Source: JBAZDV01 sp041669745
GTDB taxonomy: Archaea > Thermoplasmatota > Thermoplasmata > Methanomassiliicoccales > Methanomethylophilaceae
Length of the DNA: 14,203 nucleotides
Reading direction: 5' to 3'
NCBI GenBank assembly: GCA_041669745.1
Contig: JBAYAO010000029.1
Coordinates: 1-14,203, forward strand
Numbering within the stretch: position 1 is the first letter of the stretch; each line of letters opens with the position of its first letter. Of this stretch, positions 7,701 through 13,797 are shown one piece after another. A model generated the notes under the pieces. That model did no database searches, was not told the DNA's origin, and worked only from the letters and a program-made list of their open reading frames with translations. A program made the translations under genes and the position numbers.

Positions 7701-8017
7701 CAGACCGTCACCTCGAACATTGCGGTGTATACCTTTGCGGAATCGACGGAGAACGTCGCCGTAGCGCTTTCCGATATCAATTCCGAACCAGAATACCATC
7801 CGACGAACGAATGGCCTGTTGTGGCCGTTGCCGTGGCTGTTACTGTGTTGTTCTCATATGATCCGACCGAGACGGACCCCATCGTATCGTCGTTGACACC
7901 AAATGATATGATGGGATCGTTGAGTTGGTCTGTTGCATCAGGCACGCCCTGGGGGCATACCATAAAGGCAGCTGTCACAAGAAGGACCGCTGCCGCGATT
8001 ATGAACGGTAGTTTCAT
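7700..8017 (-). CDS. small secreted protein with one InlB-type repeat
   Basis: This frame encodes 105 residues. Residues 1-20 form a signal peptide or anchor (MKLPFIIAAAVLLVTAAFMV). The rest is extracellular in character: a short linker, then a beta-rich repeat with the InlB signature GHSFVGWYSGSELI and a final strand AKVYTAMFEVTV. There is no C-terminal membrane hairpin, unlike its larger neighbours. The start overlaps the DGR target stop as ATGA and has AAGGTGATATT before the ATG. It is co-translated with the target and may bind it or share its surface location. Confidence 0.8.
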   Translation of the reverse strand: MKLPFIIAAAVLLVTAAFMVCPQGVPDATDQLNDPIISFGVNDDTMGSVSVGSYENNTVTATATATTGHSFVGWYSGSELISESATATFSVDSAKVYTAMFEVTV

Positions 8018-10293
8018 AATATCACCTTAATCACAAATATGATCACAGCAACGATCCCAGAGATCAATGCAGGTATCGTGAATCCGAAATAGAGACTCAC
8101 GGCACATATCACGATCACCAATGCTAATACTCCCCATATGAACAGCGATTCCTCATTTCCGTCGATCGTGAATGACTTGGATATGCTGTTCTCTCCGAGA
8201 GAATTTGATACAGTGGCCGTTACCGTGTATTCTCCGGCCACGAGATCGTCGATCGAGGAATACAATCCAGTTGTTACCGTCTTGCCGTTGATCGTGTATG
8301 TGACCGTCTCTGCATATGTGGAATCAGACGCATCTAGGATTACGGTCTGACCTGTTGGCGTATCTATGACGGTAACACACAATGCAGCTGTTGGTATCGA
8401 TATGAATGTCAATGCATCGTACCACTTCGCATAGATCGTGAGATCTGATTCAATGATCGAAGTGAATGTGTATTTCGTTGTGAGATCTGAATCGGAGAAC
8501 CATCCGCCGAAAACATATCCTGTCTTCGTAGGTTGTGTTGGCACCGACAGATATGTTCCCCAGTCATGGACCGCTGAAGTGTTGGATGTTCCACCGTTTG
8601 TGTTGATCGTCACTGTGTATGTGTCGATCTGCCATCCGGCGTAGATCGTCGTATCGCTGTTGATGGCCGATGAAAAATCGAACAATGTGGTGCATGCTGC
8701 ATTTGAGTACCAGTTTGTAAAACTGTAATGCTCTCTGGTAGGGTTTGTTGTGGGTGCTGAAACGGTCTCTCCGGCATCAATTGTTACAGAACTTCCACCT
8801 ATTCCCCCGTTGGCATTGAATGATACAGTGGCTGTGGTCACGACCGACGCGGCATCCGCGTCGTAAACGTAGGCCAGGCGCGAACCGAAGCTGGAACCGG
8901 AGTAAGACAGGGAACCGCTGTTGACGCACGAGACACCAGCATTCGACCCATTGCTCCAACTGCCACCGACACACAAGAGCCTACTTTGGGATGTAGATCC
9001 GGTAGTCTGATAATCATATGTTCCTCCTGAACTGGTTGAACCATTAGTAGTACCGATGCCGAATGAATTGTCTGCAGTAGAGATCGCAGTAGGATAATTG
9101 CCTGATGATGGGATCGTTACGATTGAGGTCTTATCTGACGTGTTGTCTGTAACAGTACTGTTAGTACCGGCATAGATCGTCAAACTAGTGTTTAGAACAA
9201 CATCATCAACGAACTCATTCAGAGAACCCCATGCGTTCTCGATGTACGCTTTGACACCTGATGTTGAGTTAGATGTACTGCCGGCGAAAAGACCGGAAAC
9301 ATTCATCGTTCCTGTTATGGTCGGTCCATTTCCGCCTGTGTTTCCGTTTCCGATAATTCCCTGACTGTCGAAATCTTCGATTGCGAACAATACCGCATAT
9401 TTGTACAATTGCCACTGGTAATAATTCCACACCATGGCATCGCCGTATGTTACGGTCACTGAATCTGCAGCAGTCCTGAATGTAGATCTGGTCTGTGATG
9501 CTGTGGGCGTACTGTCGGAGATCGAAAGCAATTTTCCGTTAGATATCGTCCCCTCATAGACTCCGATCGCGCAGTATTCGTAGATCCATTTATCTTGAGT
9601 GTATGCAGAAATATCTCCGTCCGATGTAGGATCATTAGTGATATTGATCGAAGTGGATGTGGTCTCAACCCATAGTTGGGGAATGCAGAACATTACGTTA
9701 TTGCTCTTAATGTCTGAACTTGCATCTGTACCGTCTGTATATTTCGTGAGATCTGATGAATTCAGTTTACCGAGGATCTCTCCGGTCGAAGGATCGAACA
9801 CCTGATAATAACAAATTGACAATAATGTGCTTGTGCCCCACGATCCGGAGCTTGAGGATGTTGCGGCAACATAATTTTCAATATCTCCGGAATATGTAAA
9901 TGCGTCACCAGATGTGAATCCGCTGGCCGAATATGTCATTGTATATTCTACGAAATCTACATATGACAATGTAATGGCCCATTTTGTTTCGTTTCCGGGG
10001 TCGAATGTTCTTAATGGCGAGACCTTATCGCCAATGGCAGATCCGTAAACATACCAATTCGTTCCGGAACTCAATATTAGTGAAACGCTGCCATTAGCTC
10101 CTGTTGTTCCCGTTACTGTACTGTATCCGGATTCTACCGGTTCTGCAGTGATGGTCACTCCGTCCGTCATTGGATCCACAGTTACGTTGAGTGTAACTGC
10201 TGAATCTGCAGCCGATATAACACCGGCACATGACACAACAGTGAGTGCAATCATTATGACCGCAAATATTGCAGCCATTTGATTGGTTTTCAT
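8014..10293 (-). CDS. DGR target: surface protein with internal C-type-lectin-like variable domain
   Basis: This frame encodes 759 residues: a signal peptide (1-29, ending VISAAD); a beta-rich region (30-280); a C-type-lectin-like/formylglycine-enzyme-like region (about 285-480) with NYYQWQLYKYAVLFAIEDF, ENAWGSLNEFVDDV and GGSWSNGSNAG, resembling DGR-diversified lectin folds; two InlB repeats (about 487-555 and 558-625); an Ig-like domain (about 628-710); and a C-terminal membrane pair (717-759). Residues 438-476 are the variable region. Compared with the template, 11 residues changed: 441, 445, 447, 456, 460, 464, 466, 468, 469, 474 and 475. Most derive from Asn codons, as in other DGRs. The start at 10293 overlaps the reverse transcriptase stop (ATGA) with GAGAGTGAT upstream. 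It is presumably the receptor-binding or adhesion protein being diversified. A variable domain followed by about 280 residues of stalk and anchor is unusual. Confidence 0.92.
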   Translation of the reverse strand: MKTNQMAAIFAVIMIALTVVSCAGVISAADSAVTLNVTVDPMTDGVTITAEPVESGYSTVTGTTGANGSVSLILSSGTNWYVYGSAIGDKVSPLRTFDPGNETKWAITLSYVDFVEYTMTYSASGFTSGDAFTYSGDIENYVAATSSSSGSWGTSTLLSICYYQVFDPSTGEILGKLNSSDLTKYTDGTDASSDIKSNNVMFCIPQLWVETTSTSINITNDPTSDGDISAYTQDKWIYEYCAIGVYEGTISNGKLLSISDSTPTASQTRSTFRTAADSVTVTYGDAMVWNYYQWQLYKYAVLFAIEDFDSQGIIGNGNTGGNGPTITGTMNVSGLFAGSTSNSTSGVKAYIENAWGSLNEFVDDVVLNTSLTIYAGTNSTVTDNTSDKTSIVTIPSSGNYPTAISTADNSFGIGTTNGSTSSGGTYDYQTTGSTSQSRLLCVGGSWSNGSNAGVSCVNSGSLSYSGSSFGSRLAYVYDADAASVVTTATVSFNANGGIGGSSVTIDAGETVSAPTTNPTREHYSFTNWYSNAACTTLFDFSSAINSDTTIYAGWQIDTYTVTINTNGGTSNTSAVHDWGTYLSVPTQPTKTGYVFGGWFSDSDLTTKYTFTSIIESDLTIYAKWYDALTFISIPTAALCVTVIDTPTGQTVILDASDSTYAETVTYTINGKTVTTGLYSSIDDLVAGEYTVTATVSNSLGENSISKSFTIDGNEESLFIWGVLALVIVICAVSLYFGFTIPALISGIVAVIIFVIKVIL
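8845..8863 (-). other. hairpin/cruciform just beyond the VR 3' end
   Basis: On the coding strand CGACGCGG, loop ATG, CCGCGTCG forms a perfect 8-bp stem with a 3-nt loop. It begins 3 nt after the 3' end of the invariant VR alignment, inside the coding sequence (encoding about residues 477-483). The template copy has no such structure. In the Bordetella phage BPP-1 DGR a hairpin with an 8-bp stem a few bases after the initiation site promotes retargeting; the matching position and size suggest the same role. Confidence 0.75.
8867..8981 (-). repeat. DGR variable repeat (VR)
   Basis: These 115 bp align without gaps to 11430-11544 at an offset of 2563. There are 14 mismatches, at 8871, 8872, 8874, 8889, 8891, 8897, 8898, 8904, 8915, 8916, 8927, 8954, 8960 and 8972. 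Every one corresponds to an adenine on the coding strand of the template (10 A to G, 3 A to T, 1 A to C). No other base differs. This is the signature of adenine-specific mutagenic retrohoming. Weaker similarity continues to about 8860 with non-adenine differences (at 8866), which may be the initiation-of-homology segment. A 14-bp invariant stretch lies at 8875-8888. Confidence 0.95.
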
Positions 10294-11318
10294 GATATCA
10301 CTCTCAAATGTTCTAAAATAGGTGCGATAGTCGACTTACTAAGTCTGAATGAATCGCAATATCCTAAGATTCCGGAGTATGACGCAATGCTTCCGCGATC
10401 GTGCTCATTCAATGATTCTCCGGCGGTAATCTTTGAAATGATCTCCTTGGTCGCTCTTTTTAGATGGATCTTGGTTTGGGTTCTCAGTAATGTGTAATTG
10501 CGAAAGGTCCTGTACCCTACAAAATCCACTCCGCGGTCTTCTATGGGGAAGACCTGCCAGTTAGATTTCATATCTAGACCTATATCTGTCATTTTATCGC
10601 TCATAACAGAACGCATTCTGTGGAGCCATTCTTTCGAGTATCCCAAAATGATTATATCGTCCATATAACGCAGATAATAATGGCAGTGATACTGTTCCTT
10701 CATCAAGTGGTCAATGTCTGACAAATACAGATTCGCAAAATATTGTGATGTGTAATTTCCGATAGGTATTCCCGACTCTGGATAATCATAGATTATTCTG
10801 GAGCATAACCACAGTGTGTCCTGATCTTTTATCAGGCGTTCCAGTTTGGACATTATCACGTCTTTATCGATCGATGGAAAGAAGTGCCTGACGTCTGTTT
10901 TGAGACAGTATCTGACCTTTGGATCTTTTAGATATTCTTTCATTTTGGACAGCGCTATGTGTGTTCCTCTGTTGGGTAGCGCCGCATACGTCTGATCTAT
11001 GAGATTGGACAGGATCTTCGGCCCTATTATCTGAATCAGTGCCCAGTGGATTATTCTGTCAGGGTAGAACGGCAGATCTGCCACGCGACGAATTTTACCG
11101 CGTTCGCTGATCTCGAAGATATGGTATTGAGATGTGACATAGGTCTTCGATTGCAACATTTCTTGGATCTTGTGTAGATACGGAAGAGGATCTGAATCGA
11201 TCTTTGCAACGTCTTTTTTGTGAGTATGTCCAGAACGTGCGTTTCTGTAGGCTATTGTGAGATTTTCTATAGATATGATCTCATTCCATACATTACCCAA
11301 TCTTTTTACCATAGGCAT
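10290..11318 (-). CDS. DGR-type reverse transcriptase
   Basis: This frame encodes 342 residues, close to the usual size of DGR reverse transcriptases (300-400). Visible motifs: RT1 around ADLPFYPDRIIHWALIQIIG (80-99); RT2 around LPNRGTHIAL (114-123); RT3 with the first catalytic Asp in KTDVRHFFPSID (D142); RT4 as IPIGNYTSQYFANLYL (184-199), where SQ at 191-192 is the DGR diagnostic, unlike group II intron enzymes; the catalytic YMDD at 218-221; and RT7 as VDFVGYRTF (264-272). It should copy the TR transcript with errors at adenines and feed the cDNA into the VR. The start may be Met1 (11318) or Met3 (11312); AGGCGGTG lies just upstream of both. Its stop overlaps the target start, coupling the two. 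No maturase, retron or fused accessory domain is seen. Confidence 0.95.
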   Translation of the reverse strand: MPMVKRLGNVWNEIISIENLTIAYRNARSGHTHKKDVAKIDSDPLPYLHKIQEMLQSKTYVTSQYHIFEISERGKIRRVADLPFYPDRIIHWALIQIIGPKILSNLIDQTYAALPNRGTHIALSKMKEYLKDPKVRYCLKTDVRHFFPSIDKDVIMSKLERLIKDQDTLWLCSRIIYDYPESGIPIGNYTSQYFANLYLSDIDHLMKEQYHCHYYLRYMDDIIILGYSKEWLHRMRSVMSDKMTDIGLDMKSNWQVFPIEDRGVDFVGYRTFRNYTLLRTQTKIHLKRATKEIISKITAGESLNEHDRGSIASYSGILGYCDSFRLSKSTIAPILEHLRVIS

Positions 11319-11605
11319 ACACCGCCTACGTCTATTATCCGGGCGTTCGCTTTCGCTACCAGTCCAGTAGGTAATTGTGATATTCTACCATGAGGTAAGG
11401 CACTGATCACTGTGATGTGTGAGTTGTTGACGTTTGTCAGGCGCGAACCGATGTTGGAATTGGAGTTAGACAGGGAATTGCTGTTGACGTACGAGACACC
11501 AGCATTCGACCCATTGTTCCAATTGCCACCGACATACAAGAGCCGGAAAACCCCGAGAGCGCGAATTGCAATCGTGCCTATCACATGTGAAGTCTGAATA
11601 GCCAT
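11306..11605 (-). CDS. open frame spanning the DGR template (possible leader peptide)
   Basis: A 99-codon frame beginning MAIQTSHVIGTIAIRALGVF reads through the whole TR in the same phase as the VR and stops with TAA at 11308-11306, overlapping the reverse transcriptase start. It has an ATG 10 nt after the upstream stop and a GAGGA ribosome site in that gap. The middle is lectin-like; the C-terminal 35 residues (after RLTNV) resemble nothing I recognise. Template repeats are normally treated as non-coding, so this may be a fortuitous frame, a relic of a duplicated target gene, or a translated leader that couples ribosomes to the reverse transcriptase start. Existence of a stable protein is doubtful. 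Confidence 0.35.
   Translation of the reverse strand: MAIQTSHVIGTIAIRALGVFRLLYVGGNWNNGSNAGVSYVNSNSLSNSNSNIGSRLTNVNNSHITVISALPHGRISQLPTGLVAKANARIIDVGGVCLW
11319..11429 (-). ncRNA. probable 3' spacer of the DGR template RNA
   Basis: The 111 nt between the end of the TR and the reverse transcriptase start correspond to the spacer that in BPP-1 primes and binds the reverse transcriptase complex. Only short, weak inverted repeats are visible here (for example ATCAC, T, GTGAT at 11406-11416), so no structure is proposed. The call is by position and analogy with characterised DGRs. Confidence 0.4.
11430..11544 (-). repeat. DGR template repeat (TR)
   Basis: This is the 115-bp partner of the VR. It has 26 adenines on the coding strand, many in AAT/AAC codons, so adenine mutagenesis mostly changes Asn. 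Its conceptual product GGNWNNGSNAGV then NIGSR is the classic C-type-lectin tail of DGR targets. It lies 112 nt upstream of the reverse transcriptase start, and that interval (11319-11429) probably contributes the 3' part of the template RNA. It is on the same strand as RT and target, within the same operon. Confidence 0.93.
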
Positions 11606-11615
11606 GGTTCAGTCC

Positions 11616-13028
11616 TCACAGAAGTGACTTGATATATTCTATGATCTGATCTAATCCTGTGACCTTGAGAACTAGGCATAAGACAGATAGGAGACCGAAG
11701 ATCGCTGATGCAACCGCAATGTATGGATTTCTAGTCACATAATAGGCTAGAAACATCAGTGCTGCAATACAGGCCAATACTACGAAGAAGTAGCCGTGTT
11801 CATCTAAGAAAGTAGGTGCTTCTGTGGTCTCGAATATACCAGATCCTGCGTCGTACATCATGAATGACGAAGACGATCCTACATCATTGATCGCTGTGAT
11901 CTGTACCGTGTAGATTTTATTGGCGCTGTATTCGTGTGCGATTATGTGTGAACCGATTGCGATTGCAGGTTCGAATGTTGTATATGAGCCGTCACCCCAT
12001 GTATATGTGACGTGAAGTGCAGCAGACACGTTGGCAGACAGTATTATCTTTTTATCATCGTCTGTTGAAAGGATCTTTACATTGGAGATCTCCGGCAATG
12101 AGAGATATCCGATATCTGTGTAAACACGGATAGTGATTGTTTGTGTGGCCGTCTCGATCTCGTCGTTGATTGTTGCAGATGCAGTGACTGTGATCTGATA
12201 ATCTTTGTAAATTCCTTCGGAAATAGCCGAAGATGTGAATGTTCCCGAGATCACGCCGTTAGAGATCGCGATATCGGATACATCGGACACTGCAGATAGA
12301 TCCGCAGTCCATGTTACTCCTGAAGATAGATTGGACTGAAGCGTAAGAGACAATTCATCACCGACAGACAATACTACATTATTAGCCGAAACTACCCCAA
12401 AAGATGCAAATGTCTGAACCGTAACAGTTACGGTCTGCGTATCAGATGTTGACGCATTGGCAATTGTGAACGCAGCTGTTGTTGCTCCAACATCATCAGT
12501 TGTCGGAGTACCGGAAAGGATCTTCGTGTCTGAATCATATGTGAGCCATGATCTGGATATGGTATCCGGAGTAACAATTGTTCCTTCAGGACCTGAATAT
12601 GTTAGCGAATATGAGAAAGCATTACCGGCAAGTGCATACGCATATACCGCAGAGGTCAGAGCTACACGCTCCGATATTGTAAAATTAATAGTCTGTGTGG
12701 CCGTTTGTGTGGTTTCTCCATCCTCGGATGTCCATGTGGCAGCAATCGTGACTGTGTATGATCCTGCCGTATCCGGAGTACCGGAAAGGATCTTAGTGGA
12801 GTTAACGAAGATCAGGAATCCGTCATTGGCTTCAAGAGCACTACCTGTCACAGTTATGACCGATTCTAAGCTGGTTTCGATCGTGTATGAGAAGGAATCT
12901 CCAACTCTCATATCGACATCATATTCATTTGTTGTATCTGCAGCTGATGCTGCGATCGGGATCGCGCACATCACTAAGATCGAAGCACAAATGATACTTA
13001 GTATCGCTCCGACGGATCCTGTCTTCAT
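11616..13028 (-). CDS. surface protein with putative-Ig repeats and PKD-like domain
   Basis: This frame encodes 470 residues. The signal peptide (1-29) ends IAASAAD. Two clear He_PIG-type Ig-like repeats (about 30-118 and 119-205) share the motif KILSGTP; a third, diverged one (about 206-302) has GVISGTFTSS. A PKD-like domain (about 310-397, YTWGDGSYTTF then YSANKIYTVQITAINDVGSS) precedes a C-terminal two-helix membrane hairpin (about 412-457) with a VTRNPY turn and an amphipathic tail. The start at 13028 has GAGAGCGTGAAAA upstream and lies 12 nt after the previous stop. The architecture parallels the DGR target and the InlB-repeat protein. It is likely a stalk or adhesin on the cell or virion surface. 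Its position just before the template repeat raises the possibility that the TR arose from the 3' part of a related target gene. Confidence 0.87.
   Translation of the reverse strand: MKTGSVGAILSIICASILVMCAIPIAASAADTTNEYDVDMRVGDSFSYTIETSLESVITVTGSALEANDGFLIFVNSTKILSGTPDTAGSYTVTIAATWTSEDGETTQTATQTINFTISERVALTSAVYAYALAGNAFSYSLTYSGPEGTIVTPDTISRSWLTYDSDTKILSGTPTTDDVGATTAAFTIANASTSDTQTVTVTVQTFASFGVVSANNVVLSVGDELSLTLQSNLSSGVTWTADLSAVSDVSDIAISNGVISGTFTSSAISEGIYKDYQITVTASATINDEIETATQTITIRVYTDIGYLSLPEISNVKILSTDDDKKIILSANVSAALHVTYTWGDGSYTTFEPAIAIGSHIIAHEYSANKIYTVQITAINDVGSSSSFMMYDAGSGIFETTEAPTFLDEHGYFFVVLACIAALMFLAYYVTRNPYIAVASAIFGLLSVLCLVLKVTGLDQIIEYIKSLL
12504..12524 (-). repeat. 21-bp direct repeat, copy in the second Ig-like domain
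   Basis: This stretch is identical to 12774-12794, 270 bp (90 codons) away, and encodes the domain motif KILSGTP in both places. The spacing equals one Ig-like domain, so the repeat marks an internal domain duplication or strong conservation of the motif. Confidence 0.8.
12774..12794 (-). repeat. 21-bp direct repeat, copy in the first Ig-like domain
   Basis: Partner of the copy at 12504-12524, identical over 21 bp and in the same reading phase. The sequence immediately around it is much less similar, which points to a local constraint or gene-conversion tract within an older domain duplication. Confidence 0.8.
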
Positions 13029-13040
13029 TTTTTCACGCTC

Positions 13041-13277
13041 TCATTCCGTTGTGGTCGTTCCCGTTGTCGGAGTATCCCACCCATTCCACGCAATAGAGAT
13101 CACGTCAGTCGCAACACCTAGCATTATTCCGCCTGCGACCATAAGCGCAAGCGAAAGGACCAGCACGTAGACATTACGCACTTGTGCGTATGCTATGAGC
13201 ATGATCAGACCGAGCACCAGCAAGATCACGGAAGCTATTCCCGCAGATGTTGCCATTGCATCCATTATTGTAGTCAT
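13041..13277 (-). CDS. 78-residue double-helix membrane protein (spindle-virus capsid-like candidate)
   Basis: First gene of the main operon. It begins MTTIMDAMATSAGIASVILL. Helix 1 is about residues 11-29 and helix 2 about 36-56, joined by a short YAQVRNVY turn; a polar tail ends in TTGTTTTE. Size and shape (small, two hydrophobic helices in a hairpin, first and promoter-proximal gene) match the major capsid proteins of spindle-shaped archaeal viruses, but sequence identity cannot be claimed. The RN turn also appears in the C-terminal hairpins of the Ig/PKD and InlB-repeat surface proteins. The ribosome site (GGATGTG) is modest; Met6 or Met8 are alternative starts. An ordinary small membrane protein is the null alternative. 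Confidence 0.72.
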   Translation of the reverse strand: MTTIMDAMATSAGIASVILLVLGLIMLIAYAQVRNVYVLVLSLALMVAGGIMLGVATDVISIAWNGWDTPTTGTTTTE

Positions 13278-13340
13278 ATAAACACATCCGGCATTCCGAT
13301 CTAGACGTCGGACTGTCGATAGAAAAATGATGTTTTTTTA

Positions 13341-13350
13341 TCATATAAAT
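13341..13350 (-). promoter_or_regulatory. archaeal TATA box of the main operon
   Basis: On the minus strand ATTTATATGA lies 64 nt upstream of the ATG at 13277 in a strongly AT-rich stretch. Transcription would be expected to start about 25 nt downstream, near 13317, leaving a leader of about 40 nt. It is the clearest TATA element ahead of the long run of overlapping genes, so it probably drives the surface-protein and DGR operon. Confidence 0.65.
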
Positions 13351-13351
13351 G

Positions 13352-13380
13352 CCAAAAAATCTAAGAAAAGACAAAAATAT
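13352..13380 (-). terminator. T-rich tracts after the regulator gene
   Basis: Downstream of the TAA at 13389 the minus strand reads ATTTTTGTCTTTTCTTAG then ATTTTTTGG. Runs of T on the coding strand, without a needed hairpin, terminate archaeal transcription. They would separate the regulator transcript from the main operon. Confidence 0.45.
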
Positions 13381-13388
13381 GAAGGAGT

Positions 13389-13649
13389 TTAAATACTCTG
13401 CGCGAACAAATCTTGCAATTGACCACTTTTAATCATTTCGATCAATTCCGGCGGCACTGAGGATATCATCGTTGCATAGAGCTCGATCGATGTAGCAACG
13501 ACCTCTGCCTTGGGAAGACCAGTTTTCAATGCGATCGAATCGATCAGAGTGATCGTCCGTGCAGACATGGGATATTGCCGCACCCCGTCGGGATCCTTGA
13601 CACCGACCTTTTCCGGTACCGCATTACCGTAAAGATCGCGTTGCATCAT
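13389..13649 (-). CDS. ribbon-helix-helix-like DNA-binding protein
   Basis: This frame encodes 86 residues. The middle (about 25-62) fits a ribbon-helix-helix fold: a short strand RQYPMSA, helix RTITLIDSIALKTGL, a turn, then helix PKAEVVATSIELYATMISSV. Proteins of this fold bind operators as dimers through the strand and are among the most common regulators in archaeal viruses and plasmids. Two ATGs in tandem (13649 and 13646) follow GAGGAACG; spacing slightly favours the second. It lies between two promoters and could repress its own gene or the main operon. The assignment is from secondary-structure pattern, without a search. Confidence 0.62.
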   Translation of the reverse strand: MMQRDLYGNAVPEKVGVKDPDGVRQYPMSARTITLIDSIALKTGLPKAEVVATSIELYATMISSVPPELIEMIKSGQLQDLFAQSI

Positions 13650-13690
13650 CGTTCCTCGCTCCGTGTATCGGAATCATGCGTAATTATCGC

Positions 13691-13698
13691 TTTATATT
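13691..13698 (-). promoter_or_regulatory. TATA box of the regulator gene
   Basis: On the minus strand AATATAAA lies 42 nt upstream of the ATG at 13649. A start about 25 nt downstream (near 13667) would leave a leader of about 18 nt that still includes the GAGGA ribosome site. The gap 13650-13797 contains no supported gene. Confidence 0.6.
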
Positions 13699-13767
13699 GA
13701 ATGGGATTCGTTCTTTTTTGGCAATCGCATAACGAAAACCAAAGGGAGTTCAACCCAAACCGCGAAT

Positions 13768-13783
13768 GGCCGTAAAAGGCCGT
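13768..13783. repeat. GGCCGT direct repeat, 10-bp period, possible operator
   Basis: GGCCGT occurs at 13768-13773 and 13778-13783, separated by AAAA, so the two copies sit one helical turn apart in the non-coding gap upstream of the regulator promoter. Ribbon-helix-helix dimers often bind such spaced short repeats. Whether it is a real operator is uncertain. Confidence 0.35.
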
Positions 13784-13797
13784 TTCCGTTGAATCTG

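Noticed and set aside
7701..7799. N-terminal extension of the 69-residue membrane protein to 7799
   Set aside because: It lies inside the InlB-repeat gene; the start at 7700 has GAGGTGA and a TGATG overlap.
8777..9044. Other-frame minus-strand frames across the variable region (8777-8974 and 8838-9044)
   Set aside because: They are out of phase with the target gene; the adenine substitutions make sense only in the target frame, and no ribosome site is seen.
10290..11318. Group II intron or retron reverse transcriptase
   Set aside because: No maturase or endonuclease domain, no msr/msd-like RNA, the SQ motif is DGR-type, and a TR/VR pair with adenine-only changes is present.
12457..13170. 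237-codon plus-strand frame
   Set aside because: Shadow of the Ig/PKD surface protein; its product is a low-complexity Val/Ser string with no start signal.
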